A DNA stretch of 49,883 nucleotides. Origin: a virus. Location: IMG/VR virus record IMGVR_UViG_3300030419_001475, positions 1-49,883 of that record. One strand, given 5' to 3'. Below, piece after piece: positions 1-7,210 of this stretch (its first letter is position 1; every line of letters starts with the position of its first letter). A model generated the notes under the pieces. That model had not been told where the DNA came from. It made no database searches and saw nothing but the letters and a program-made list of their open reading frames with translations. The position numbers were made by a program, and so were the translations under genes.

Positions 1-72
1 TTCTGTATAAACTTTAATTTCTAAAGTTGTATCATCTATTGTAATAATTTCAGTAGTTGGTTTTTTATTCAT
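1..72 (-). CDS. 5' end of hypothetical protein (cut by window start)
   Basis: These are the first 24 codons (MNKKPTTEIITIDD...) of the gene that is complete at 49404-49829; the reading frame runs off base 1. It appears twice only because the window ends overlap, so it should be merged with the right-hand copy when the genome is closed. No function is recognised. Confidence 0.8.
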   Translation of the reverse strand, partial: MNKKPTTEIITIDDTTLEIKVYTE

Positions 73-125
73 TATATTAGTATGTGGTTTTGTTAAGTTA
101 CTCCAAATATGTGTAAAAAATAAGG
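1..125. repeat. Left copy of terminal redundancy
   Basis: This stretch is repeated almost exactly at the other end of the window (49758-49883). The two copies differ by T at 78 versus C at 49835 and by one extra A in the A-run near the right end. It shows that the contig closes on itself, either as a circular map or as terminally redundant DNA. The mismatches argue against a simple identical k-mer overlap left by an assembler. Confidence 0.9.
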
Positions 126-151
126 GTACATCAAAAGACATACCCTTATTT
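115..151 (-). terminator. Rho-independent terminator after the leftward gene at 166-597
   Basis: An 11-bp perfect stem (AAATAAGGGTA at 118-128 with TACCCTTATTT at 141-151) encloses a 12-base loop. Read leftward it ends in a run of T (the A-run at 115-120 on the top strand). It lies 14 bases after the stop of the leftward gene. The stem is symmetric in its A/T ends, so it could also act rightward. The window's right end stops inside the second copy of this hairpin. Confidence 0.85.
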
Positions 152-165
152 ACCGAGAAGTCTAA

Positions 166-597
166 TTACTTCGTAGACTTGTTTAATTCAGATTTACTTC
201 TAAGATACAACATCGGATAACGTTTCGTACCATTCTTATCAATAATATAATGTTTCTTAAGTCCTGTTTTAGTTACATCATGTCCATCACTTATTGATTC
301 TACAGAATTATCGAAATTACTTCTAAACTCTGTAATTTCAGGTGTATCATAAGAAGTTCCACCACCTTGACCATTGGTAACTTTACCCTTTTCTGACAAC
401 TTCTTGAATACATCTTGTATCTGTTGTTGTTCTTCTGAAGAAAATCCCTCCAAATTACTTAAAACGTTGTCAACTGACTTCTTAGAAAGTTTTAATTCCT
501 TATCAGATTTAACAACGTCCTTAATATCTGTTGATGTAGGTTCTACACTTACAGAATTATTAGTAACTTTGGAAGTTTTACGAGAATCTTTACTCAT
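166..597 (-). CDS. Hypothetical early protein, Ser/Lys-rich, 143 aa
   Basis: I do not recognise a family. The protein is hydrophilic, with a low-complexity Ser/Thr/Asp/Lys N-terminus (about residues 1-45), a predicted helical middle (VLSNLEGFSSEEQQQIQDVF) and a basic C-terminus. An upstream ATG at 651 exists, but I prefer 597: the sequence GGAAGGAG lies just before it and the extra 18 codons overlap the regulatory repeats. It is the only gene transcribed leftward out of the main control region (598-1191) and is followed by a strong terminator, so it is a single-gene unit, plausibly expressed early. Confidence 0.75.
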   Translation of the reverse strand: MSKDSRKTSKVTNNSVSVEPTSTDIKDVVKSDKELKLSKKSVDNVLSNLEGFSSEEQQQIQDVFKKLSEKGKVTNGQGGGTSYDTPEITEFRSNFDNSVESISDGHDVTKTGLKKHYIIDKNGTKRYPMLYLRSKSELNKSTK

Positions 598-655
598 AAG
601 ATTTACTCCTTCCGATTGATTATTAGTTATATTCACAAAAGAATCTAACAATACT

Positions 656-684
656 CAGTATTAAATAAAACAAGTATTAAATAA
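656..684. repeat. Tandem operator-like repeats
   Basis: Two adjacent near-identical units: CAGTATTAAATAA (656-668) and CAAGTATTAAATAA (671-684). A small palindrome ATACTCAGTAT (651-661) touches the first. The second unit recurs exactly, inverted, at 42808-42821 upstream of a ribbon-helix-helix-like gene. The repeats lie 59-87 bases before the start of the leftward gene at 597, where an operator or activator site would sit. Confidence 0.5.
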
Positions 685-752
685 ATATTTCACTTCATCA
701 ACAATCAAAACTTAATACTTGGGATAGTTTATCTTATTGGTGGTATTTCTTT

Positions 753-812
753 TTAACCTACGACCTTGACCACTTCTTCCTCGGACAAGATTTCACCAAA
801 AAAATTATTCAT
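753..812 (-). CDS. Possible 19-aa leaderless peptide
   Basis: ATG at 812 opens a 19-codon frame (MNNFFGEILSEEEVVKVVG) ending in TAA. There is no Shine-Dalgarno, but a TATAAT hexamer lies only 7 bases upstream, so a transcript from it would start at or almost at the ATG, as in leaderless mRNAs. The acidic, helix-like composition is protein-like, yet the frame is short enough to be chance. It might equally be a leader of the 166-597 transcript. Confidence 0.25.
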   Translation of the reverse strand: MNNFFGEILSEEEVVKVVG

Positions 813-819
813 AACATAT

Positions 820-846
820 ATTATAGCTCATTTTAAAATTTGTCGA
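820..846 (-). promoter_or_regulatory. Candidate leftward promoter
   Basis: Read leftward, TATAAT (820-825) is preceded by TCGACA (841-846), a 4/6 match or better to the -35 consensus. The 15-base spacer is shorter than the usual 17. The -35 hexamer overlaps the first stem of the candidate pseudoknot at 842-890. It would drive the leftward transcript carrying the gene at 166-597. Confidence 0.4.
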
Positions 847-890
847 ATAGTCATATGGTTTTCAACGAAATATGACCTCGACTGAAAACC
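842..890. other. Candidate H-type pseudoknot or nested cruciform
   Basis: Stem 1 pairs GTCGA (842-846) with TCGAC (878-882), continued by GTCATAT (850-856) with ATATGAC (870-876). The loop of stem 1 begins with GGTTTTC (857-863), which is exactly complementary to GAAAACC (884-890), one base beyond the 3' strand of stem 1. This geometry is that of an H-type pseudoknot with 12 + 7 pairs. It sits in AT-rich non-coding DNA; which strand, if any, is transcribed is not known. Confidence 0.45.
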
Positions 891-892
891 GA

Positions 893-925
893 CCACCCCG
901 ATACGGTGGGGGATAAAAGACCCAC
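893..925. other. Mutually exclusive GC-rich hairpins
   Basis: CCACC (893-897) can pair with GGTGG (905-909), while the overlapping GTGGG (906-910) can instead pair with CCCAC (921-925). Only one of the two can form at a time. They directly follow the candidate pseudoknot and are the most GC-rich stretch in the control region. Confidence 0.35.
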
Positions 926-1012
926 ACACAAAATCATTAAATTTTCAACATTTTTTTAAAAAATTTCCCCACCTCTCGAAAAATTGATAAATTCATTTTA
1001 CCAAAATTTTTG

Positions 1013-1045
1013 CCAGAATTTTTCTGGAAGCCTAGGCCTAGGCTT
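1013..1045. terminator. Adjacent hairpins incl. AAGCCTAGGCCTAGGCTT palindrome (boundary element copy A)
   Basis: A CCAGAA/TTCTGG hairpin (1013-1027) abuts a perfect 18-base palindrome AAGCCTAGGCCTAGGCTT (1028-1045) followed by TTAATAG. The palindrome belongs to the same family as those at 35213-35228 and 42875-42904. Rightward it resembles a weak intrinsic terminator or insulator between the leftward and rightward units. Confidence 0.5.
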
Positions 1046-1079
1046 TAATAGCTTTAGTTTAGTTTTTATTAAGCTTTAT

Positions 1080-1131
1080 ATTCTATATATTTAGCTTATA
1101 ATATATATATTATATATATATACTATATATA
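1080..1131 (+). promoter_or_regulatory. AT-dinucleotide tract upstream of the rightward operon
   Basis: An alternating AT tract containing AGCTTATAATATATATAT and ending TATACTATATATA. It includes TATAAT (1096-1101) and TATACT (1120-1125) hexamers usable as -10 boxes. The end of the tract closely matches the equivalent tract read leftward at about 42822-42862 (TTACTATATATA). It precedes the first rightward gene by about 60 bases, so it is a candidate promoter or DNA-unwinding element. Confidence 0.4.
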
Positions 1132-1191
1132 GGGAAGAAAAACGGAAACTTCTTGAAGCTTTTTGCCGTCTAATGTAAATTAGAGTAGAGA

Positions 1192-1389
1192 ATGACAAGC
1201 CAAATACCGATAGCAAGGAAACATTGTGCAAATTGGAACAACGGCAAGTGTTTAGGTTGTATGTTTAAAAGAGAAGATGATAAGCTGTATATCCATGTTG
1301 ACAAGAAATTTGCTGGTAAACCATGTGTTGTCGATGATGGTTGTCAATATTTTGAAGAAATCGTACTGAAAGGTAAAGTATGCACATAA
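1192..1389 (+). CDS. Small Cys-rich protein, 65 aa
   Basis: First gene of the rightward operon. Cysteines at 12, 20, 23, 45, 51 and 64 (NGKCLGC, KPCVVDDGCQYFEE) suggest a metal-binding or zinc-finger-like fold, but I do not recognise a named family. The start has GAGTAGAG just upstream. It overlaps the next gene by 10 bases, which suggests coupled translation. Confidence 0.7.
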   Translation: MTSQIPIARKHCANWNNGKCLGCMFKREDDKLYIHVDKKFAGKPCVVDDGCQYFEEIVLKGKVCT

Positions 1390-1646
1390 CAATGTTCGAT
1401 GATGAAACTCTACTTGTAGATGCAGAGTCATATTTTTATTTATGGTGCTGTGATTGTAGCCTTAGACATCTCGTTGTAATCGAAGCGGTGGGTAAGGGAG
1501 CTGATAAGTTCAAATCTGAAGATGGTAAAATAGCAATTGCTATGTCGAGAGACAACAAAGCAACTGAAATAGCTCGTAAAAGAGATAAAATAGTACTTTA
1601 CCAACGAAAGGACAAGAAAAAGGATGCCAAGACAAAAGAAGCATAG
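1380..1646 (+). CDS. Small CCxC-motif hypothetical protein, 88 aa
   Basis: Contains YLWCCDCSLRH around residues 20-30, then a region SRDNKATEIARKRD and a Lys-rich tail. The CCDC...H cluster could bind a metal. I do not know the function. It overlaps both neighbours (10 bases upstream, 23 bases downstream), so the three genes are almost surely one translated unit. Confidence 0.65.
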   Translation: MHITMFDDETLLVDAESYFYLWCCDCSLRHLVVIEAVGKGADKFKSEDGKIAIAMSRDNKATEIARKRDKIVLYQRKDKKKDAKTKEA

Positions 1647-2400
1647 ACGTGCAATAGTCATTCCTGACCAACACTTCCCTATTCATGACCAAGCGGCTGT
1701 AAATGTTGTTTTAAAAGCTATTGAACTTGTAAAACCCAATATTTTCATAAATCTAGGAGATGTTGGTGAGTGGGAATCCGTTTCAGCCTGGAAATACAAA
1801 AAAATTAAACAACCGCCATTGGAATATCAATTACCAATTATTGATAAAGAGATAGAAGATGTCAATAATGGACTTGATATGTTTGATAAAGTCCTAGATA
1901 AGATAAAATGTAAGGAACGGTACATATGTGCAGGTAATCATGATGAGTGGCTAGACGCTTTTGTGGAACGATATCCCTATATGAAGGATTATACCTTTAG
2001 AAAGGCTTGTAGGTGGGATGAACGAGGATATAAGTACCTACCATACAATTATCCACTTAGAATAGGTAAATTGACCTTTATTCATGGTGCCTTTGCTACG
2101 ATTAACCATGCTAAGAAACATTTAGATACTTATGGTGCTAATATCGTTTATGGACATACTCACGATATCCAAAGAATGACTGGCACAAAGTTGAATGGTA
2201 CGATTGGTTCTTGGAGTTTAGGTTGTTTAAAAGATATGTCAAGGGAACAAAATAAGTGGTTAAGAGGTAGATTACATAACTGGGCCCATTGTTTTGGGAT
2301 TATAGATTGGTTTAGTACAGGAGATTTTAGAATGGATGTGGTTGACATTCATAAGGGAAAGACTTTCGTCTGGGGGCAGACGATAGATGGAAACAAGTAG
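1624..2400 (+). CDS. Calcineurin-like metallophosphoesterase
   Basis: All motifs of the superfamily are present in order: D15-x-H17 (IPDQHFP), G45-D46 (NLGDVGEW), G104-N105-H106-D107-E108, H154-G155 (FIHG) and G177-H178-T179-H180. These residues bind a two-metal centre that hydrolyses phosphoesters. Length (258 aa) suits a stand-alone catalytic domain. In phages such enzymes are variously proposed to act on nucleotides, cyclic nucleotides or nucleic-acid ends; the substrate here is unknown. It sits just before the terminase genes, a placement compatible with late expression. Confidence 0.88.
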   Translation: MPRQKKHRRAIVIPDQHFPIHDQAAVNVVLKAIELVKPNIFINLGDVGEWESVSAWKYKKIKQPPLEYQLPIIDKEIEDVNNGLDMFDKVLDKIKCKERYICAGNHDEWLDAFVERYPYMKDYTFRKACRWDERGYKYLPYNYPLRIGKLTFIHGAFATINHAKKHLDTYGANIVYGHTHDIQRMTGTKLNGTIGSWSLGCLKDMSREQNKWLRGRLHNWAHCFGIIDWFSTGDFRMDVVDIHKGKTFVWGQTIDGNK

Positions 2401-2428
2401 GAGTTACTATGATTACTGTTTCCTTACT

Positions 2429-2489
2429 TGTCTACACTCGGAGGGGTGGCTTCGGGCACCTAATCAACAGGTTGGGAGCAGTGTAGATG
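2429..2489 (+). ncRNA. Candidate structured leader RNA over the terS-like start codon
   Basis: An 8-bp closing stem TCTACACT (2431-2438) / AGTGTAGA (2480-2487), extendable by two G-U pairs, includes the ATG of the next gene. Inside, GGTG (2445-2448) pairs with CACC (2457-2460) and C-G closes a UUCG tetraloop (2451-2454). GGAGG (2440-2444) and GGGAG (2474-2478) are two possible Shine-Dalgarno sequences within the fold. It is markedly more GC-rich than its surroundings. A translational control element is inferred; no known riboswitch class is recognised. Confidence 0.45.
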
Positions 2490-3257
2490 AGAACAAAGAC
2501 AATTTCCCGAAACCAAGAGGTGTTATACGAAAATGTAGAAGAATTTCGTAATTTTTACCCAGAAAAGGAATTAGTGTCTAATTGGAGAAATGGACAAGAA
2601 GGACAATGGGTAATGACGGATGATTTACAAGTATGTAAGATTTTAAGACGAAGTACTATGGATAACCGTAGGGGTAGGACTATAGACTACGTTAGAACGA
2701 TATTAGGAACATATACAACAAATCCTAATGTTGATATGGGAGGACTTCCTCCAAAAAATGTATATTCGTTCTCAAATAAGAAGTTTTCTAAGAAACTTCG
2801 TGAAGAACGAAAAGAACCAACAAATAATGAGTTCTTGTTTGCAAAGTATGTTGCAAAGGGAATGAGTCCCACAGAGGCTTATTTACGTGTTTTTCCTACA
2901 AATAAGAAAGAATACGCTAAAGAGACTGCTCGTGGACTGTTGAAAACTGAAAGGGTACAAAAATTGGTTACAGAAGAAATAGAAGTTATCTTAAGTGAGA
3001 TTGGAGCGTCTAAGCATTATCTACTTGAGATGACAAAGAATATCATTGATAATATAGATGGTAAAGATGGAGATAAACTAAGAGCAATCGAATTAATGAT
3101 GAAAATAGCTGGAATGTTCCCTAATGATAAGAAAACAGAATCATTGACTGTATTTCAAGGATTTAGTGAAGAACAGTTAAAAAAGATAAGCTCTGAAAAC
3201 GTAAAGGTGTTGGCTCATGCTGAAAAAAGAATCGATGACAAACCTGACTCTACATGA
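2487..3257 (+). CDS. terS: Terminase small subunit-like protein
   Basis: The C-terminal half matches the pattern of small terminases: NEFLFAKYVAKGMSPTEAYLRVF (helix-turn-helix-like, about residues 112-134) followed by ARGLLKTERVQKLV and a helical tail, then a region ending in MKIAGMFPNDKK. The first ~105 residues are an extension that I do not recognise. The product would recognise phage DNA and load the large terminase, whose gene lies 220 bases downstream. The start codon lies inside a predicted RNA stem. Confidence 0.65.
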   Translation: MRTKTISRNQEVLYENVEEFRNFYPEKELVSNWRNGQEGQWVMTDDLQVCKILRRSTMDNRRGRTIDYVRTILGTYTTNPNVDMGGLPPKNVYSFSNKKFSKKLREERKEPTNNEFLFAKYVAKGMSPTEAYLRVFPTNKKEYAKETARGLLKTERVQKLVTEEIEVILSEIGASKHYLLEMTKNIIDNIDGKDGDKLRAIELMMKIAGMFPNDKKTESLTVFQGFSEEQLKKISSENVKVLAHAEKRIDDKPDST

Positions 3258-3459
3258 TTTAGGAATTCATAGTGAACTTAGTTGTTGTATCGTATGTGAT
3301 AAACCATTGATTGATAGTCAAAAAGTGGTGTTGATGGATATATTCAAAGTTGTATCTGGTTGGTTATGTCCAAAATGTACATCATTATATGATTACGATG
3401 ATAATCTTATAGATATTGGAGATTTAGATGTTTACTCAGATATTAAAGGGTATGCTTAA
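3217..3459 (+). CDS. Small zinc-ribbon-like protein, 80 aa
   Basis: Two Cys pairs, CCIVC (23-27) and CPKC (51-54), spaced as in a zinc ribbon. I chose the ATG at 3217 because AAAGGTG lies 7 bases before it, giving a 41-base overlap with the upstream gene; the alternative ATG at 3235 has no such site. Function unknown; it lies between the two terminase genes. Confidence 0.6.
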   Translation: MLKKESMTNLTLHDLGIHSELSCCIVCDKPLIDSQKVVLMDIFKVVSGWLCPKCTSLYDYDDNLIDIGDLDVYSDIKGYA

Positions 3460-3476
3460 ATACCGTATAGAATTTA

Positions 3477-5060
3477 ATGGAAAACAAAGAAATAAATATT
3501 ATATCAGACCTAAAGGAAAAAGATGAGGTTCTTGCGCGTTCTTATAGTGACCTTCTTTATTTTGGTAGGGCTTTTCTACCCGCTGATTTCCTTAATAAAA
3601 GCTCTTCTCCCGCCTTTCATGAAGAGGTGGGTCAAAAACTTATTGACACTAGCCCTGGCGCCCGTATATGCAATATTCTACCGAGGGGCTTTGGAAAATC
3701 CATTTTATCAAAGGCTGCTATTCTACACAAGATTTGCTTCGCGCCGAAAGGACAACGACAATTCATTGCCTGGGTAGCTGAGGAACAAGGTCAGGCCATT
3801 GACCATCTTAAATATGTTAAAAGTCATTTAGAATATAATGAATCAATAAGATACTACTTTGGAAATCTAGCTGGGGATTCAGTTGGTAATAGATGGACTG
3901 AAAAGGATATTGTAACTACCAAAGGAGACAGGTTGATTGCTAAGGGTACTTCTCAAAGACTTCGTGGTAGAACTGAGATAGATGTTCGCTATACTGGTAT
4001 TATCTTAGATGACTTTGAATCTGAATTAAATACCAAAACTCCTGAAAGAAGAGATGAAATTAAAAAATGGATTGTATCTACTGTATTTCCTGCGTTAGAG
4101 GAATCTCCAGGAAAAGAAGGATGGATATGGTTATGTGGTACGATTGTTCATTATGATAGTTTCTTACAAATGGTTGTTGATGGTAGCAAATTAGCTAAGA
4201 GAGAAGAACGTAAATATCCTTGGGATGTTACATTCTACAGAGCATTACAAGATGGTCAGTCTATTTGGCCTGAACAATTTCCAATATCTAAGTTAGATTC
4301 TAAAAAACGAGAATTTATTGAAGCAGGTCTTGTAAACAAGTTTGCTCAGGAATATATGAATGATGCTCGTGATTTGTCATCAGCAGCATTTAAAACAGAT
4401 AGAATACAATATCATGATGGAGCATTTAAGTCTATTGATAATTATTCCTATTTAGTAATTAGAAATGAAGCAATTCCTATTAATGTTTATATTGGAGTTG
4501 ATATAGCAGCTACTGCAACACAAAATTCTGATTTTCAGGTTATAATGGTAATTGGGGTAGATTCAAATAAGAATCGATATGTATTAGAATATTATCGTGA
4601 ACGTATCCCTACTTTTGACTTACCTGAACAAATTATAAAATTAGCTAGAAAATATACTCCTGTTAGAAGAGTTACGATTGAAACGGTAGCTGCTCAGGAA
4701 ATGGTACGTGATATGGTTACTCGAATGGCTTCTGAGGATAGAAGATTGATACCAGGAATATTCAAAGGTGTTAAACCACCCGCAGGTATTAAAAAAGCAG
4801 ATAGATTAGAAACATCATTAGGGCCGATTGTAAATAGTAAGAAATTATATATTCGTAGAGAAATGACAGAATTGGTTGATGAGATGTTTGAGCACCCTGT
4901 TCCAAAGAATGATGACCTTATGGATGGATTATATTATGCAGACTATTATTCTAAAGCTCCATTAAGTACTGCTATATCTGTTGGAGAAATGAGAGCAGGG
5001 AAGAAAAAAAGAGGTAAATTAAGAGGATATTACAACTGGATGACAGGTGGCAGGCGATAA
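3477..5060 (+). CDS. terL: Terminase large subunit
   Basis: Packaging motor ATPase plus nuclease. The N-terminal half has a Walker A-like P-loop R70-G-F-G-K74-S75 and Walker B IILDD (175-179) followed by E181. The C-terminal half has an RNase H-like nuclease with D342 (IGVDIA), E402 (TIETVAAQ) and acidic residues D479/D480 and D483 (KNDDLMD). At 527 aa it is a normal length for the family. It couples ATP hydrolysis to DNA translocation into the prohead through the portal encoded next. Confidence 0.93.
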   Translation: MENKEINIISDLKEKDEVLARSYSDLLYFGRAFLPADFLNKSSSPAFHEEVGQKLIDTSPGARICNILPRGFGKSILSKAAILHKICFAPKGQRQFIAWVAEEQGQAIDHLKYVKSHLEYNESIRYYFGNLAGDSVGNRWTEKDIVTTKGDRLIAKGTSQRLRGRTEIDVRYTGIILDDFESELNTKTPERRDEIKKWIVSTVFPALEESPGKEGWIWLCGTIVHYDSFLQMVVDGSKLAKREERKYPWDVTFYRALQDGQSIWPEQFPISKLDSKKREFIEAGLVNKFAQEYMNDARDLSSAAFKTDRIQYHDGAFKSIDNYSYLVIRNEAIPINVYIGVDIAATATQNSDFQVIMVIGVDSNKNRYVLEYYRERIPTFDLPEQIIKLARKYTPVRRVTIETVAAQEMVRDMVTRMASEDRRLIPGIFKGVKPPAGIKKADRLETSLGPIVNSKKLYIRREMTELVDEMFEHPVPKNDDLMDGLYYADYYSKAPLSTAISVGEMRAGKKKRGKLRGYYNWMTGGRR

Positions 5061-5150
5061 TTTGGAACTTTTAGTCGATTTTAGCGTATTTCTCTTTGAC
5101 ATTATGCTATTTATACTTAACTTAACATCAAAGCGTAAGTCACATATATT

Positions 5151-7199
5151 ATGGCAATAGAACAACATCCATTAGCAAAAGAAAATCAAGAGCTACATAG
5201 AAGATGGCGTGATGCTCGAGCAGACTGGGAAATAGAAGCAAGAAATGATATTGACTTCTATCATGGTAATCATTTTACCAATGCTGAATCTGAGGAAATG
5301 CAATCACGTAATCAAGCTGATGTTCCTATGGATAGGATATCACCAGCTATTGAAAAGCTTAAAAGTGTATTAACTGCTAAACCTCCTGTATTCACAGCTG
5401 TTCCAAGAGAAGATTCTGATGTTAAAGTCGCATCGGCTTGGAGAACAATCTTAGGGTATGTATGGCAGATATCAAGTGGTGATGTTCATATGAAAGACGC
5501 CATTCATGATTATGCTGTAACAGGTTTGGGATATCTTTATGTTTATATCGATAATGAAGCAGATTTTGGTAAGGGTGAAGTTAAGTTTACTTCCGTTAAT
5601 CCATTTCGTGTTTATGTACCACCATCATCTCGTGATAGGTTTTTTCAGGATGCTGATTCAATTATCCTATCAACAATCTTGACTGGTGAGCAAATTGTAA
5701 ATCTATATCCCTTTTTAGGAGCTCAGATAGATGAAGAAACTGGAGAGGTCATTCCAGGAATAATTGAGGATATATCAACATATTCAGAAGAAGATTATCC
5801 AGATGCTCAAAATAAGAACAGTATGGTTATTAAAACTCCAGCGGAAGCGAAGGACTTAGACCATTTTAATCATGAAAAATACCAAATATTAGAAAGATTT
5901 TATAAGACCAAAGTACCATTCTACAGAGTAGTTGATTCTCGTAGCGGTGAGGAAATGGTCATGAATGAACAAGAATTTGCTGCATTTTTAGAAGAGAATC
6001 CAGGAGTGTTTGAGCGTGGATTGATGAACTTTGAAGAAGTATTACAAACACGTATTGGTGTAGTTGCGACAGTTGGTGAGGTTTTATTATATGAATCTGT
6101 TCTCAATACTGATGTATATCCTATTGTCCCCTTACCTAATGTATGGTCTGGAACACCATATCCAAAATCGGATGTGTCAAGAACAAGACCAATGCAAAGA
6201 CTACTCAATAAGTTGTGGTCGTTAGCTTTATCACACGCTCAGGCTTCTGCTGGTTTAAAACTATTAGTTCCTTTAGGAAGTGCTGTTAATGGATTAGAAC
6301 AATTAGAAAGAGATTGGGCCAATCCAAATGCGGTGATTGAGGTTGATACTTCTCAGGGAGAACCTCATTATCCTGCTCCTACACCACTTGCATCTGAATT
6401 TTATCGATTAATTGAACAAGCTGAATTTTATATAGATTTTATTTTTGGATTACCTGAGATGATGCATGGTTTTTCAGAAAAAGCTCCTGATACAGTTCGA
6501 GGGACTGAACGTATGATGATGCTTGGTTCTGAGCGTCCAAAGTCAAAATTAAGGGATATTGAGTTTGGTATTAATATTATTGGAAAATTATTATATGCAT
6601 TTTCTAAGGGACATTATACGTTTCAAAAGATATTTAGATTGATACAACCTAATAATAATATCAATGAAGTATCTGTTAATACTTTGTATAGTGATATGAA
6701 TCCGACTGTTATCGATATTGCGAAAGATAGGAACAATATTGGACAACATGATGTTAGAATTGAAGCAGGTTCTACTTTACCAACAAGCAAATGGGCTGAG
6801 TATGGAGTGTACTTTGAAGCCTATCAGGCTGGTTTAGTTGATAGAACAGAAGTATTAAAGAAAAACCCAGAGATATTCGACAAAGAAAGTATTTTATCAA
6901 GAATGAGTGAGATTGCTCAGTTGCAACAAGCTAATGAACAGTTGCAACAACAAGTCAAAGAATTGCGAGGAGACTTGCAAACGGCACAACGGGAGTCTGT
7001 CCAAGACAAGAAGAGAGTTGCGGTTGAGAAATTCAAACGTGATTTATCTGAAGTACGGGCAGACGCTAAAGCAGAAAAGAAAGTGCAAACAAATAAGTTT
7101 GCCGATACGGTGAAGTTCGAATTGGAGAAATTGAGGCCATTGACGGAAAATATGGGACAAGGCGTTGGTTCGGCTCCTGAAGATATCGAAACATCGTAG
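5151..7199 (+). CDS. Portal protein, 682 aa
   Basis: Position directly after the large terminase, length near 700 aa and features such as the N-terminal RRWRDARADWEIEARNDIDFYHGNHF, the central NVWSGTPYPKSDVSRTRPMQRLLNKLWS and FGLPEMMHGFSEKAPDTVRGTERM indicate a P22-like podovirus portal. The dodecameric portal forms the DNA entry and exit channel. The C-terminus (about residues 585-660) is a Gln/Lys/Glu-rich coiled coil. The start has no clear Shine-Dalgarno; a 90-base AT-rich gap lies upstream. Confidence 0.85.
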   Translation: MAIEQHPLAKENQELHRRWRDARADWEIEARNDIDFYHGNHFTNAESEEMQSRNQADVPMDRISPAIEKLKSVLTAKPPVFTAVPREDSDVKVASAWRTILGYVWQISSGDVHMKDAIHDYAVTGLGYLYVYIDNEADFGKGEVKFTSVNPFRVYVPPSSRDRFFQDADSIILSTILTGEQIVNLYPFLGAQIDEETGEVIPGIIEDISTYSEEDYPDAQNKNSMVIKTPAEAKDLDHFNHEKYQILERFYKTKVPFYRVVDSRSGEEMVMNEQEFAAFLEENPGVFERGLMNFEEVLQTRIGVVATVGEVLLYESVLNTDVYPIVPLPNVWSGTPYPKSDVSRTRPMQRLLNKLWSLALSHAQASAGLKLLVPLGSAVNGLEQLERDWANPNAVIEVDTSQGEPHYPAPTPLASEFYRLIEQAEFYIDFIFGLPEMMHGFSEKAPDTVRGTERMMMLGSERPKSKLRDIEFGINIIGKLLYAFSKGHYTFQKIFRLIQPNNNINEVSVNTLYSDMNPTVIDIAKDRNNIGQHDVRIEAGSTLPTSKWAEYGVYFEAYQAGLVDRTEVLKKNPEIFDKESILSRMSEIAQLQQANEQLQQQVKELRGDLQTAQRESVQDKKRVAVEKFKRDLSEVRADAKAEKKVQTNKFADTVKFELEKLRPLTENMGQGVGSAPEDIETS

Positions 7200-7210
7200 A
7201 AAGGAAAATC

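Larger units (their letters stand above)
598..1191. other. Main divergent control region (non-coding)
   Basis: Nearly 600 bases without a convincing large gene separate the leftward gene at 166-597 from the rightward virion operon. In order it contains tandem 13-14-base repeats (656-684), a possible very short peptide (753-812) with a TATAAT box (820-825), a candidate pseudoknot (842-890), competing GC-rich hairpins (893-925), long A/T runs, two adjacent hairpins (1013-1045), an AT-dinucleotide tract (about 1080-1131) and an imperfect hairpin ACGG/CCGT-CTTC/GAAG (about 1142-1169) just before the first rightward gene. It is the best candidate for divergent promoters and possibly for a replication origin or packaging site; none of these roles is proven by the sequence. 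Confidence 0.6.

Noticed and set aside
3523-3777. 84-aa hydrophobic frame within the large terminase
   Set aside because: Overlaps the ATPase core including Walker A in another frame and lacks a ribosome-binding site; taken as a shadow.
5096-5123. TTGACA (5096-5101) upstream of the portal gene as a promoter
   Set aside because: The nearest good -10 (TATACT at 5112-5117) is only 10 bases away; no acceptable -10 at 16-18 bases, so I did not list it.
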